DNA of 5,235 nt, from contig CAXRGW010000011.1 of the NCBI GenBank assembly GCA_964230255.1, forward strand, positions 1 through 5,235. The letters are read 5' to 3'. Origin of the DNA: Alteromonas_E sp964230255 (GTDB taxonomy: Bacteria > Pseudomonadota > Gammaproteobacteria > Enterobacterales > Alteromonadaceae). Made by a program: the position numbers and the translations under genes. The notes below the pieces were generated by a model that saw only the letters and a list, made by a program, of their open reading frames with translations, did not search any database and was not told the DNA's origin. Of the stretch, positions 1-5,235 are shown one piece after another (position 1 is the stretch's first letter; the number at the start of each line of letters is the position of its first letter).

Positions 1-42
1 AACAGCGGCGATAGCGATAGAAGTTTTAACTATTTTCAACAT
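1..42 (-). CDS. N-terminus of an exported protein (partial, runs off left edge)
   Basis: Only the first 14 codons are in the window. Read on the minus strand they give MLKIVKTSIAIAAV: a short start with two lysines followed by a small hydrophobic run, the normal beginning of a Sec signal peptide. The start is supported by a GAGGA ribosome-binding site at 50-54, seven bases upstream of the ATG at 40-42. The gene is divergent from the SRPBCC gene, with about 155 bp between the two starts. The mature protein is outside the window, so no function can be given. It is probably periplasmic, outer-membrane or secreted. Confidence 0.6.
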   Translation of the reverse strand, partial: MLKIVKTSIAIAAV

Positions 43-197
43 GGTTAATTCCTCGGTTAATAATAAGTCGATGTGTTTGAACGGTTGTAATTAAAACCCA
101 AGGGAAAACAGAAAAAAATCTGTGGGTCGATACATAGGTATGTGGTTTAATACTTATAGGGATGGGTCCACTCAATGTCACCAGTGAGTAATGATTT

Positions 198-635
198 ATG
201 TTTGATATAAAAGTAGAGCGGTTAGTCAAGAAACCGATAGAAGAAGTGTTTGCAGCCATTGCAGACCACGCAAACTATGCAAATTTTCCTGGAGTTGATG
301 AATCGGAGTTGGTCAGCCAAGGTGAAAATGAGCCCAATGGCAAAGGCGCTTTGCGTCGGATAAAGATTAAACCCTTCACGCTGTTTGAGCGAATTGTAGG
401 CTTCGAAAGGCCAACCCGCCTGCAATATCAAATCGAACAGTCGTCACCCATCACATTTGATCATGAAATTGGCGAAGTAAGGCTCAGGGAGGTAGAGGAG
501 GGCACGCGTGTTGTGTGGATTTCTCGCGGTCATTTAAAGGTGCTATTGTTAGGGAAATGGGTGCTAGATCCAATGACTCAAAAACAAGGAGCTGCGGGCT
601 TCGCCAGTATTCTTAAAGCGATCGAAAGACAATAA
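198..635 (+). CDS. SRPBCC (START/polyketide-cyclase-like) family protein
   Basis: This 145-residue protein matches the usual length of a single SRPBCC domain, a helix-grip fold that binds hydrophobic ligands in a deep cavity. The opening is typical of the Polyketide_cyc2-like branch: an initial beta strand (FDIKVERLV), then P-I-E-E-V-F (13-18), then the helix and turn I-A-D-H-A-N-Y with F-P-G-V at 30-33. The end (about 124-143) is a long amphipathic helix, as in the family. There is no signal peptide or membrane segment, so it is probably cytoplasmic. The ATG at 198 is the first start after an in-frame stop at 188-190. The Shine-Dalgarno is weak, with only a GAG-like stretch upstream. The stop at 633-635 is five bases from the convergent stop of the LacI-like remnant, and no terminator lies between them. 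Such proteins include lipid carriers, cyclases and stress-related proteins. The ligand and any enzymatic role cannot be told from the sequence. Confidence 0.85.
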   Translation: MFDIKVERLVKKPIEEVFAAIADHANYANFPGVDESELVSQGENEPNGKGALRRIKIKPFTLFERIVGFERPTRLQYQIEQSSPITFDHEIGEVRLREVEEGTRVVWISRGHLKVLLLGKWVLDPMTQKQGAAGFASILKAIERQ

Positions 636-640
636 GGGGG

Positions 641-811
641 CTATTTCGATACTTCTGGGCAGCGCCGAACCAAAATTTTGCTAGGTAAACGAGTAGTGGG
701 CTCTTCTTTTCCTCCTAGTACTTCATTGATGATATCCACAAGAATAGGGTCGTCGTGATCGGTATTGCGGTAAAGTACATCATCATGCTGGCTCGATGCG
801 CATTGGCCTGC
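641..811 (-). pseudogene. Probable C-terminal remnant of a LacI-type transcriptional regulator
   Basis: On the minus strand an open stretch of 56 codons ends with TAG at 641-643. It is bounded upstream by an in-frame TGA at 812-814 and contains no ATG, so it cannot be a complete gene. The last ~45 residues look like real protein: a helix (PILVDIINEVLGG), a charged loop (KEEPTTR), then LPSKILVRRC and a short tail. That order, helix then G-x-x-x-x-P-T then L-P-x-x-(I/L)-V-R near the end, is how many LacI/GalR-family proteins finish. The helix-turn-helix and almost all of the sugar-sensing domain are missing. The sequence between 815 and 905 shows no continuation in any minus-strand frame. I infer a decayed or truncated regulator left after deletion. 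The family call is from pattern only. The end of another periplasmic-binding-protein-like sensor is possible, and chance cannot be excluded. Confidence 0.4.
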
Positions 812-905
812 TCATTGGCAACATTGTGCTGTTGTGCAACAACATCCATTGGACATAATGGCTCTTTGACGTTAGCACAGCCACTAACGCATGAAGAAGC
901 ACTGT

Positions 906-1808
906 TTAATGCGGTGCATAAGCCTTACACACTTCGCTAATCTGTTCTCGCATCCACAAATGTGCGTGGTCGTGGTCAGCGCTTACGTGCCAATACAAGA
1001 AATACTCTACAGGTTGAATGTCGAACGGCAATTCGAATATCGATAAATCATAGTGTTTGGCCAAGTGATAAGGCAAACAGGCAATGAGATCTGTTTTGAC
1101 AATTGCACTAGGTACGGTCAAGAAATGTTGACCACGCATGATAACTTTACGTTTTTTACCTAACTTATCCAATTCAATATCTATCGGTCCTGCGCCGCTT
1201 TTGCGATGCGAGACATTAATGTGGCCTAGGCGTAAGAATGTTTCTAAATCTAAACCGTTTTTAAGTGCTGGGTGGTTTTTACGCGCAATGACAACAAAGC
1301 GATCCGATGCGATTCTTTGCTTACACAGGTGCGGGTCAGTAAAGCTCGAGGCGTCGGCAAAGAAATCCAGACTACCGTTAGCCATTGAGGATACTACTTG
1401 GCTCCGTGCAATTTCGTAATTAGTTAACGTGGTGTTCGGTGCGACATTTTGTAAACGTACCATCAAGCGCGGCATTATAACCACTTCGAGCAGATCGCGA
1501 CTGGCGAAATTGAACGCTTTTTCTGAAATCGCTGGATCAAAGGTATGGCTTTGCTGCACGCTTTTGCGCAGAAGGCCTAACGCTTGACGTGCTGGAACAA
1601 TAATATTTTGCGCAACGGGTGTCGGCGTCATACTGTGACCAGTGCGCACGAATAAAGGGTCATTCAGCATTTCGCGCAGACGGGCAAGCGAATTACTCAC
1701 TGCCGGTTGTGTAATACAAAGCACGTCGGCAGCTTTAGTCAAACTACCGGCAGTGTAAATGGCATCAAATACTGCGAATAGGTTTAAGTCAATTCGATTC
1801 AGATTCAT
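906..1808 (-). CDS. LysR-type transcriptional regulator, NodD/NahR-like branch
   Basis: This is a 300-residue cytoplasmic DNA-binding regulator of normal LysR length. The N-terminal winged helix-turn-helix is clear: L-N-L-F-A-V-F-D-A at 8-16, S-L-T-K-A-A-D-V-L at 22-30, the recognition helix T-Q-P-A-V-S-N-S-L-A-R-L-R at 33-45, then D-P-L-F-V-R at 50-55. The effector-binding domain follows from about residue 90. Its C-terminal block (L-P-Y-H-L-A-K-H-Y, then Y-W-H-V-S-A-D-H-D-H-A-H-L-W-M-R-E-Q-I) is typical of the NodD/NahR/LinR-like branch, whose members often sense aromatic or other small organic molecules. The actual effector is unknown. The start at 1806-1808 gives the standard N-terminus. 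The ribosome-binding site is poor (only GAAG-like). The gene is divergent from the MaoC-like gene with 135 bp between starts, the usual arrangement for a LysR protein that controls its neighbour and itself. Confidence 0.93.
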   Translation of the reverse strand: MNLNRIDLNLFAVFDAIYTAGSLTKAADVLCITQPAVSNSLARLREMLNDPLFVRTGHSMTPTPVAQNIIVPARQALGLLRKSVQQSHTFDPAISEKAFNFASRDLLEVVIMPRLMVRLQNVAPNTTLTNYEIARSQVVSSMANGSLDFFADASSFTDPHLCKQRIASDRFVVIARKNHPALKNGLDLETFLRLGHINVSHRKSGAGPIDIELDKLGKKRKVIMRGQHFLTVPSAIVKTDLIACLPYHLAKHYDLSIFELPFDIQPVEYFLYWHVSADHDHAHLWMREQISEVCKAYAPH

Positions 1809-1866
1809 TTTTAGCTTCTATTTGTAACGTGCAAACGGAGTTTAGCATTTTTAATTATTAGCCATC

Positions 1867-1895
1867 ATTATAGAATATGATTTGAAATATTCAGT
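1867..1895 (-). promoter_or_regulatory. Candidate promoter of the LysR gene
   Basis: On the minus strand a perfect TATAAT (-10) lies at 1867-1872, about 60 bases upstream of the lysR start. No good -35 is present. The sequence at the expected distance (around 1889-1895) is ACTGAA/CTGAAT-like, a weak match. The 1873-1892 dyad fills the spacer, so a bound regulator would be expected to block this promoter. This fits autorepression, but it is inference. Confidence 0.35.
1873..1892. promoter_or_regulatory. Candidate LysR operator: GAATAT-N8-ATATTC dyad
   Basis: A perfect inverted repeat has 6-bp arms (1873-1878 and 1887-1892) and an 8-bp centre, in the middle of the lysR-maoC intergenic region. 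LysR proteins bind AT-rich interrupted dyads in such divergent regions, although the classic T-N11-A spacing is not exact here. It overlaps the -35 of the plus-strand promoter and the spacer of the minus-strand one, so one bound protein could act on both genes. Confidence 0.42.
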
Positions 1896-1911
1896 ATATT
1901 AATAGTATAAA
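1882..1911 (+). promoter_or_regulatory. Candidate promoter of the MaoC-like gene
   Basis: TTGAAA at 1882-1887 (four of six bases matching the -35 consensus) is followed after 18 bases by TATAAA at 1906-1911 (five of six matching the -10). Transcription would start near 1918, giving a short leader of about 25 bases before the ATG at 1944. The -35 lies inside the GAATAT-N8-ATATTC dyad. Confidence 0.4.
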
Positions 1912-1943
1912 AATGTAACTTTATCGCAATTTAGGAAATTATA

Positions 1944-2405
1944 ATGAGTATCACTTTGATTGATTTAGCTGTTGGCGACGCGTTACCAGCGTCAGATTGG
2001 ATAACGGTTACACAACAAGCAATCAATACTTTTGCTGATGCAACCGGTGATCATCAATGGATTCACGTCGATGCTAAGCGTTGCGCTTCGCAAAGCCCAT
2101 TTAAAACGACTATTGCCCACGGCTTTCTCTCTGCATCACTGATGCCAAAAGCATTTGAGGGGGCCGTAGCACCGCATCCCGATATAGCTTCTGTGCTGAA
2201 TTACGGTATCAATGCATTGCGGTTTTTAGAGCCCGTTCGTGTTAACGATCAGGTTCGGTATGCGTTTAAAGTCGCATCAATCGAACAAAAGCCCACGGGG
2301 CGTTTGTATACATTTGATTGCGCTGTAGAAATTAAAGGGAGAGAGAAACCAGCACTGGTTGGCCAGTTTCTAATGCTAGCAATCATTCATTCTATCTCAG
2401 AGTAA
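1944..2405 (+). CDS. MaoC-like (R)-specific hydratase, NodN-like
   Basis: This is a 153-residue single hot-dog-fold protein of the MaoC dehydratase family, which hydrates or dehydrates acyl-thioesters such as (R)-3-hydroxyacyl-CoA/2-enoyl-CoA. The R-hydratase motif is intact: A-T-G-D-H-Q-W-I-H-V-D at 33-43, with the expected catalytic pair D36 and H41, followed by I-A-H-G-F-L at 57-62. The G-D-H-Q-W-I-H-V-D form (instead of G-D-x-N-P-x-H) and the length point to the NodN-like subgroup, many members of which lie outside nodulation. There is no signal peptide, so it is cytoplasmic. AGGA at 1933-1936, seven bases before the ATG, supports the start. It is divergent from the LysR gene and is that regulator's most likely target. 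No partner gene for a complete pathway is in the window, so the substrate is open. Confidence 0.88.
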   Translation: MSITLIDLAVGDALPASDWITVTQQAINTFADATGDHQWIHVDAKRCASQSPFKTTIAHGFLSASLMPKAFEGAVAPHPDIASVLNYGINALRFLEPVRVNDQVRYAFKVASIEQKPTGRLYTFDCAVEIKGREKPALVGQFLMLAIIHSISE

Positions 2406-2424
2406 GAGTCATTCCCCGAAAACG

Positions 2425-2441
2425 AGCTGGTCAGACCATCT
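2425..2441. promoter_or_regulatory. Candidate GntR/FadR-type operator
   Basis: The 17-base AGCTGGTCAGACCATCT has a perfect 11-bp core dyad, TGGTC-A-GACCA, at 2428-2438. FadR and related GntR regulators bind sites of the form CTGGTC-N-GACC(A/T). The site is 20 bp past the maoC stop and about 35 bp upstream of the receptor's predicted -35. No GntR gene is in the window, so the regulator is inferred from the motif alone. Confidence 0.35.
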
Positions 2442-2475
2442 AAATCTCTAATATTTACATATAAGCAACATAAAA

Positions 2476-2504
2476 TTTACATTTGTTCGAGTTACGCCTA
2501 CTAT
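2476..2504 (+). promoter_or_regulatory. Candidate promoter of the TonB-dependent receptor
   Basis: TTTACA at 2476-2481 (five of six -35 bases) and TACTAT at 2499-2504 (four of six -10 bases) are separated by 17 bp. Transcription would begin near 2511 and give a leader of roughly 98 bases. The -10 lies in the loop of the 2486-2522 inverted repeat. The AT-rich stretch 2541-2560 could hold another start, but I see no paired -35 for it. Confidence 0.33.
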
Positions 2505-2522
2505 TTTCGAAGCGTACTCGAA
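2486..2522. repeat. Imperfect inverted repeat around the receptor's predicted -10
   Basis: TTCGAGTTACGC (2486-2497) is mirrored by GCGTACTCGAA (2512-2522), giving 11 pairable bases with one bulged base and a 14-base centre. It is far longer than the other dyads here except the 2573-2588 palindrome. It has no following T-run, so it is not a convincing terminator for maoC. It overlaps the predicted -10 and start, which suits an operator. If transcription starts further upstream it could instead fold in the RNA leader. Confidence 0.42.
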
Positions 2523-2527
2523 TCACG

Positions 2528-2537
2528 TATGCGCATA
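2528..2537. repeat. 10-bp palindrome TATGCGCATA
   Basis: This perfect 10-base palindrome lies six bases past the inverted repeat. It is short enough to be chance. It is noted because three other dyads lie in the same 200 bp ahead of the receptor gene. Confidence 0.2.
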
Positions 2538-2572
2538 AAAATAACTTATATACCAATATAGACTAGCTGGGT

Positions 2573-2588
2573 TGTTTGCATGCAAACA
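2573..2588. promoter_or_regulatory. 16-bp perfect palindrome, candidate operator ahead of the receptor
   Basis: TGTTTGCATGCAAACA is a perfect, uninterrupted palindrome, ending nine bases before the AGGGGA ribosome-binding site at 2597-2602. With no loop it would make a poor RNA hairpin, so a DNA site for a dimeric regulator is more likely. LacI-type operators are perfect palindromes of about this size, though most have a central CG, whereas this one has a central AT. It lies downstream of the predicted promoter, where a bound repressor would block transcription. Confidence 0.5.
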
Positions 2589-2608
2589 CCTAACATAGGG
2601 GACTCACA

Positions 2609-5235
2609 ATGAAGTTATCCACTCGCAAAACGGCGCTCGCTGCATGCGTAGCCGCTCAATTTGCGCTCGCTCCACAACTTGCCATGGGGCAAGAAGACGA
2701 TACTCAACAAGCGGAAGAACAAAGTTTTGAACTGATTTTGGTCACAGGTAGTTTCGTGCGCCGCAGTGAAAACTTCGAATCTCCGTCGCCATTAGCGGTT
2801 GTCGATAGTGTGTCGATTGATTCAATCGGTGCTAAAAATATCGCTGATATTACCCAAACGCTTACCATTAACACGGGTGCGCAAAACAATCCGGATGCTT
2901 TCACACAGAATGCAACGGCCGGTACATCAAACATTAACCTGCGTGGTCTTGGTGTCGCCTCTACTTTGGTGCTGTTGAACAACAAACGCCAAGTTGTGAA
3001 TGCGCAACCGACAAACGATGGTCTTAATTTTGTTGATACTAGCTCACTCGTACCAATGATTGCCATAAACCGTATGGAAGTGATTAAGGACGGTGCATCA
3101 GCGTTATACGGTTCTGACGCTGTTGCTGGCGTTGTAAACTTCATCACCAAGAAAGATTATGATGGCGCTAAGGTCACCTTTGACTATCAAGACGGTGCTC
3201 ACGGTGACAACAAAGAATACATCATTCAAGGTTTATGGGGCTCGGTAGGTGACAATGGCAGCGTGATGGCTGCTATCAGTTATACCAACCGTTCACCGAT
3301 GTTTTTGTCGGATCGTCGTTTATCGCGCCCACAAGACGATACTAGTGCTTTGGGTAACCCTGGCTCGTTCTTCTTAGGTGGAACACCGTTTATCGACCCA
3401 ACCGGTTGTGCTGAGTTTGGTGGTTTCCCGCAGTTGTTAGCACCTTCTGGCACAGTGCCAGGATTAGAAATCGGTTTCTGTGGATTCGATTTCGGTAACA
3501 CATACTCTTACGTACCGGATGAATCGCGAGTCACAGCTTACGTAAAAGCAGAATATGAACTCACTGACAATATTACGTGGCTAAATGAACTCAGCATTGC
3601 GCGCAACCGCGCGGAACGTGGTGGTTCACCGAGCTTCCCAATCTTAACACTGCCTGTAGTTCCTGCTGATCACCCGAATAACCCATTTGGTGCACCTGTA
3701 GGCTTCTTCGGACGTGCTGAAGGTAACGGTGTCCCTGGAGATCCAGCGAATACTGAGTCAGATACATTCCGTTTCAACACAACGTTAACAGGTGAGCTGG
3801 ATAACGGCTTCTGGGAATTGAGTTATACCAACGGTACCAATGACTTCTTGTTCCAAGTTGACGACGTACTTAATACAGAGTTTAATCTGGCGTTAAACGG
3901 TTTAGGTGGTGCTGATTGTAATCCATTGACCGGTACGCCGGGCGTTGGCGCATGCGAATACTTCAACCCGTTCGCAACGTCTTACACCGTATCACCTAAC
4001 TCACAATACGTAATTGACTCATTCACGGCCAAGCAAGTTATCGATTCAAAATCTGACCTTCAGGTAATAGAAGGTTTCGCATCGATTGATGCATTCGATA
4101 TGGACGGTGGCACGGCTGGTCTTGCATTCGGTTTGCAGTGGCGTGAAGAGCGTTTAAGTCAAGACTATGATGCATTGGCAAATCAAGACAGCTTTACATT
4201 CGTAATCGGTAACCCTGACTTTGAAGGCAAACTAGATGTTTATGCAGCCTTTGCGGAATTGGCACTGCCAGTATCGGATGTATTAGATATTCAGCTTGCT
4301 CTTCGTTATGAGGACTACGGCGGTTCTATCGGTGATACGATAGACCCTAAAGTTGCATTCTCATGGCGTGCATCTGATGAATTCTCACTGCGTGGTTCAT
4401 GGTCATCGTCGTTTAGAGCTCCAACCGTATTCCTGCGGAATGGTGGTGCAACAACGTTGCAACAGTTAAGTGACCCAGTGTTTGGCGGTGCTGCAGCTTT
4501 CGCCGCGGTCAGAACGTCAGGTAACGAAGACTTAAAACCAGAAGAGTCAACTGCTTATAATATTGGTTTCTCTGCTGAGCCAGTGGATGATTTGTCTATT
4601 GAGGTTGATTTCTGGAACTTTGATTTTGAAGACTTGATTATTCAAGAAAACGCACAAGCCATCTTGAATGCGAATCCTCAAGATACCACGCGTATTATAC
4701 GTGCGGGTGACCCGTTAAATGGCCCGTTATTGCAAGTACTTAACACGTACGTGAATGCAAGTGAGCTTTCTACTTCTGGTCTAGACTTAGTTGCTAGTTA
4801 TAAGATTGACTCAGATGTCGGTTCATTTTCACCTAGCATCAATGCAACTTATATCCTTGATTATGAGTTGATTGATCCACAAGCTGGTGTCATCGATGGT
4901 GCAGGTAAACGTAACTTCAGTAACATCGGTACTTCATCACCTGAGCTTCGTGCGAACCTAGGTCTTAACTGGCAAAATGATATCCATAGCGCGAATATTT
5001 TCGTACGCTACATCAGTTCGTATGACGATGATCAAAACGACGATGCGGAAATCGATAGTCAAGTGACAGTTGATGCACAATACAACGTGAACTTAAGTGC
5101 GGTGTTTGATACTGAAACTGACTATCTGCTAACTATTGGTGGAATAAACTTGTTCGACGAGGATCCACCTCAGGTATTCACTAACAGTGGTTTTGATTCG
5201 AAAGTTCACGACCCTCGTGGCCGTCAGATCTATGC
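2609..5235 (+). CDS. TonB-dependent outer-membrane receptor (3' end cut by window)
   Basis: This frame stays open for 875 codons to the right edge. It encodes a TonB-dependent receptor, a gated beta-barrel that imports a scarce substrate across the outer membrane using energy from TonB-ExbBD. A signal peptide (1-27) has K-L-S-T-R-K, a hydrophobic stretch, and A-M-G before Q28. A TonB-box-like E-L-I-L-V-T-G-S lies at 41-48. The plug domain (about 45-182) holds N-L-R-G-L-G (110-115) and G-A-S-A-L-Y-G-S-D-A-V-A-G-V-V-N-F-I (162-179). In the barrel, S-F-R-A-P-T ends at 606, followed by the usual N-E-D-L-K-P-E-E-S block. The last residues (V-H-D-P-R-G-R-Q-I-Y-A) match the family's final strand, so only about 5-10 residues are missing. 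Cysteine pairs at 267/291 and 437/449 sit in probable extracellular loops. AGGGGA at 2597-2602 fixes the start. There is no FecA-like signalling domain. The substrate cannot be assigned: sugars, peptides, lipids and siderophores are all possible. Confidence 0.95.
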   Translation, partial: MKLSTRKTALAACVAAQFALAPQLAMGQEDDTQQAEEQSFELILVTGSFVRRSENFESPSPLAVVDSVSIDSIGAKNIADITQTLTINTGAQNNPDAFTQNATAGTSNINLRGLGVASTLVLLNNKRQVVNAQPTNDGLNFVDTSSLVPMIAINRMEVIKDGASALYGSDAVAGVVNFITKKDYDGAKVTFDYQDGAHGDNKEYIIQGLWGSVGDNGSVMAAISYTNRSPMFLSDRRLSRPQDDTSALGNPGSFFLGGTPFIDPTGCAEFGGFPQLLAPSGTVPGLEIGFCGFDFGNTYSYVPDESRVTAYVKAEYELTDNITWLNELSIARNRAERGGSPSFPILTLPVVPADHPNNPFGAPVGFFGRAEGNGVPGDPANTESDTFRFNTTLTGELDNGFWELSYTNGTNDFLFQVDDVLNTEFNLALNGLGGADCNPLTGTPGVGACEYFNPFATSYTVSPNSQYVIDSFTAKQVIDSKSDLQVIEGFASIDAFDMDGGTAGLAFGLQWREERLSQDYDALANQDSFTFVIGNPDFEGKLDVYAAFAELALPVSDVLDIQLALRYEDYGGSIGDTIDPKVAFSWRASDEFSLRGSWSSSFRAPTVFLRNGGATTLQQLSDPVFGGAAAFAAVRTSGNEDLKPEESTAYNIGFSAEPVDDLSIEVDFWNFDFEDLIIQENAQAILNANPQDTTRIIRAGDPLNGPLLQVLNTYVNASELSTSGLDLVASYKIDSDVGSFSPSINATYILDYELIDPQAGVIDGAGKRNFSNIGTSSPELRANLGLNWQNDIHSANIFVRYISSYDDDQNDDAEIDSQVTVDAQYNVNLSAVFDTETDYLLTIGGINLFDEDPPQVFTNSGFDSKVHDPRGRQIY

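Noticed and set aside
108..143. Short dyads ACAGA-N6-TCTGT and ACATA-GG-TATGT in the divergent region 43-197
   Set aside because: Arms of only 5 bp are expected by chance in a region this AT-rich. I could not place convincing -35/-10 pairs for either flanking gene, so no operator is claimed.
222..431. Minus-strand frame within the SRPBCC gene (and a similar one at 26-259)
   Set aside because: Both overlap well-supported starts or coding sequence on the other frames and have no recognisable protein features.
830..844. Small hairpin TGTTGT-GCA-ACAACA
   Set aside because: It is a six-bp AT-rich stem with no T-run and no neighbouring start or promoter. It is likely chance in low-complexity sequence.
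870..889. Inverted repeat CGTTAG-N8-CTAACG just downstream of the LysR stop, considered as a terminator or an integron attC-like site
   Set aside because: No T-run follows on the minus strand, the stem is only 6 bp, and the GTTAG...CTAAC order is opposite to that of attC core sites. No integrase or cassette is present.
755..940. 61-codon plus-strand frame starting at GTG, with a cysteine-rich hydrophobic start resembling a lipoprotein signal
   Set aside because: It has no ribosome-binding site, overlaps both the LacI-like remnant and the 3' end of the LysR gene on the other strand, and shows no recognisable mature protein. It is best explained as chance.
1138..1419. Plus-strand 93-codon frame antisense to the LysR gene
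   Set aside because: The opposite strand encodes an unmistakable LysR effector domain. The plus-strand product has no family features.
2573..2588. The palindrome considered as a PsrA fatty-acid regulator site
   Set aside because: PsrA-type sites have CAAAC then GTTTG. Here the half-sites are in the reverse order, GTTTG then CAAAC.
2704..3501. Minus-strand open frames at 2704-3150 and 3280-3501
   Set aside because: Both lie inside the TonB-dependent receptor gene, whose plus-strand frame has clear family motifs throughout. They are shadows of that gene.

Overview
The window looks like a chromosomal segment of a marine-type gammaproteobacterium, most likely of the Alteromonadales. This rests on the moderate base composition, a large TonB-dependent outer-membrane receptor with several receptor-specific sequence blocks, and the mix of LysR, MaoC and SRPBCC genes. 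No ribosomal RNA, tRNA, CRISPR array, transposase or integrase is visible, so the assignment is inference.

Layout from left to right. Positions 1-42 (minus) hold only the first 14 codons of an exported protein that runs off the left edge. Divergent from it is an SRPBCC-fold protein (198-635, plus). Five bases past its stop lies the stop of a minus-strand open stretch (641-811). That stretch reads like the last ~45 residues of a LacI-type regulator but has no start and no DNA-binding domain, so it is probably a gene remnant. Next come a LysR-type regulator of the NodD/NahR-like branch (906-1808, minus) and, divergent from it, a MaoC-like hydratase resembling NodN (1944-2405, plus). Their shared 135-bp intergenic region carries a dyad placed where a LysR protein could control both promoters. 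A 203-bp intergenic region with an unusual density of dyads then leads to a TonB-dependent receptor (2609 to the right edge, plus). The receptor lacks only a handful of C-terminal residues.

How they may work together. The LysR-maoC pair is a classic divergent regulator-target arrangement, and the hydratase probably acts on an acyl-CoA-like thioester. The receptor appears to have its own promoter and up to four candidate regulatory dyads upstream. One of these resembles sites of the FadR branch of GntR regulators. A link between hydratase and receptor through lipid or fatty-acid use is possible, but only inference. I see no clearly novel system here. The most worthwhile signals are the receptor leader and the LacI-like remnant.
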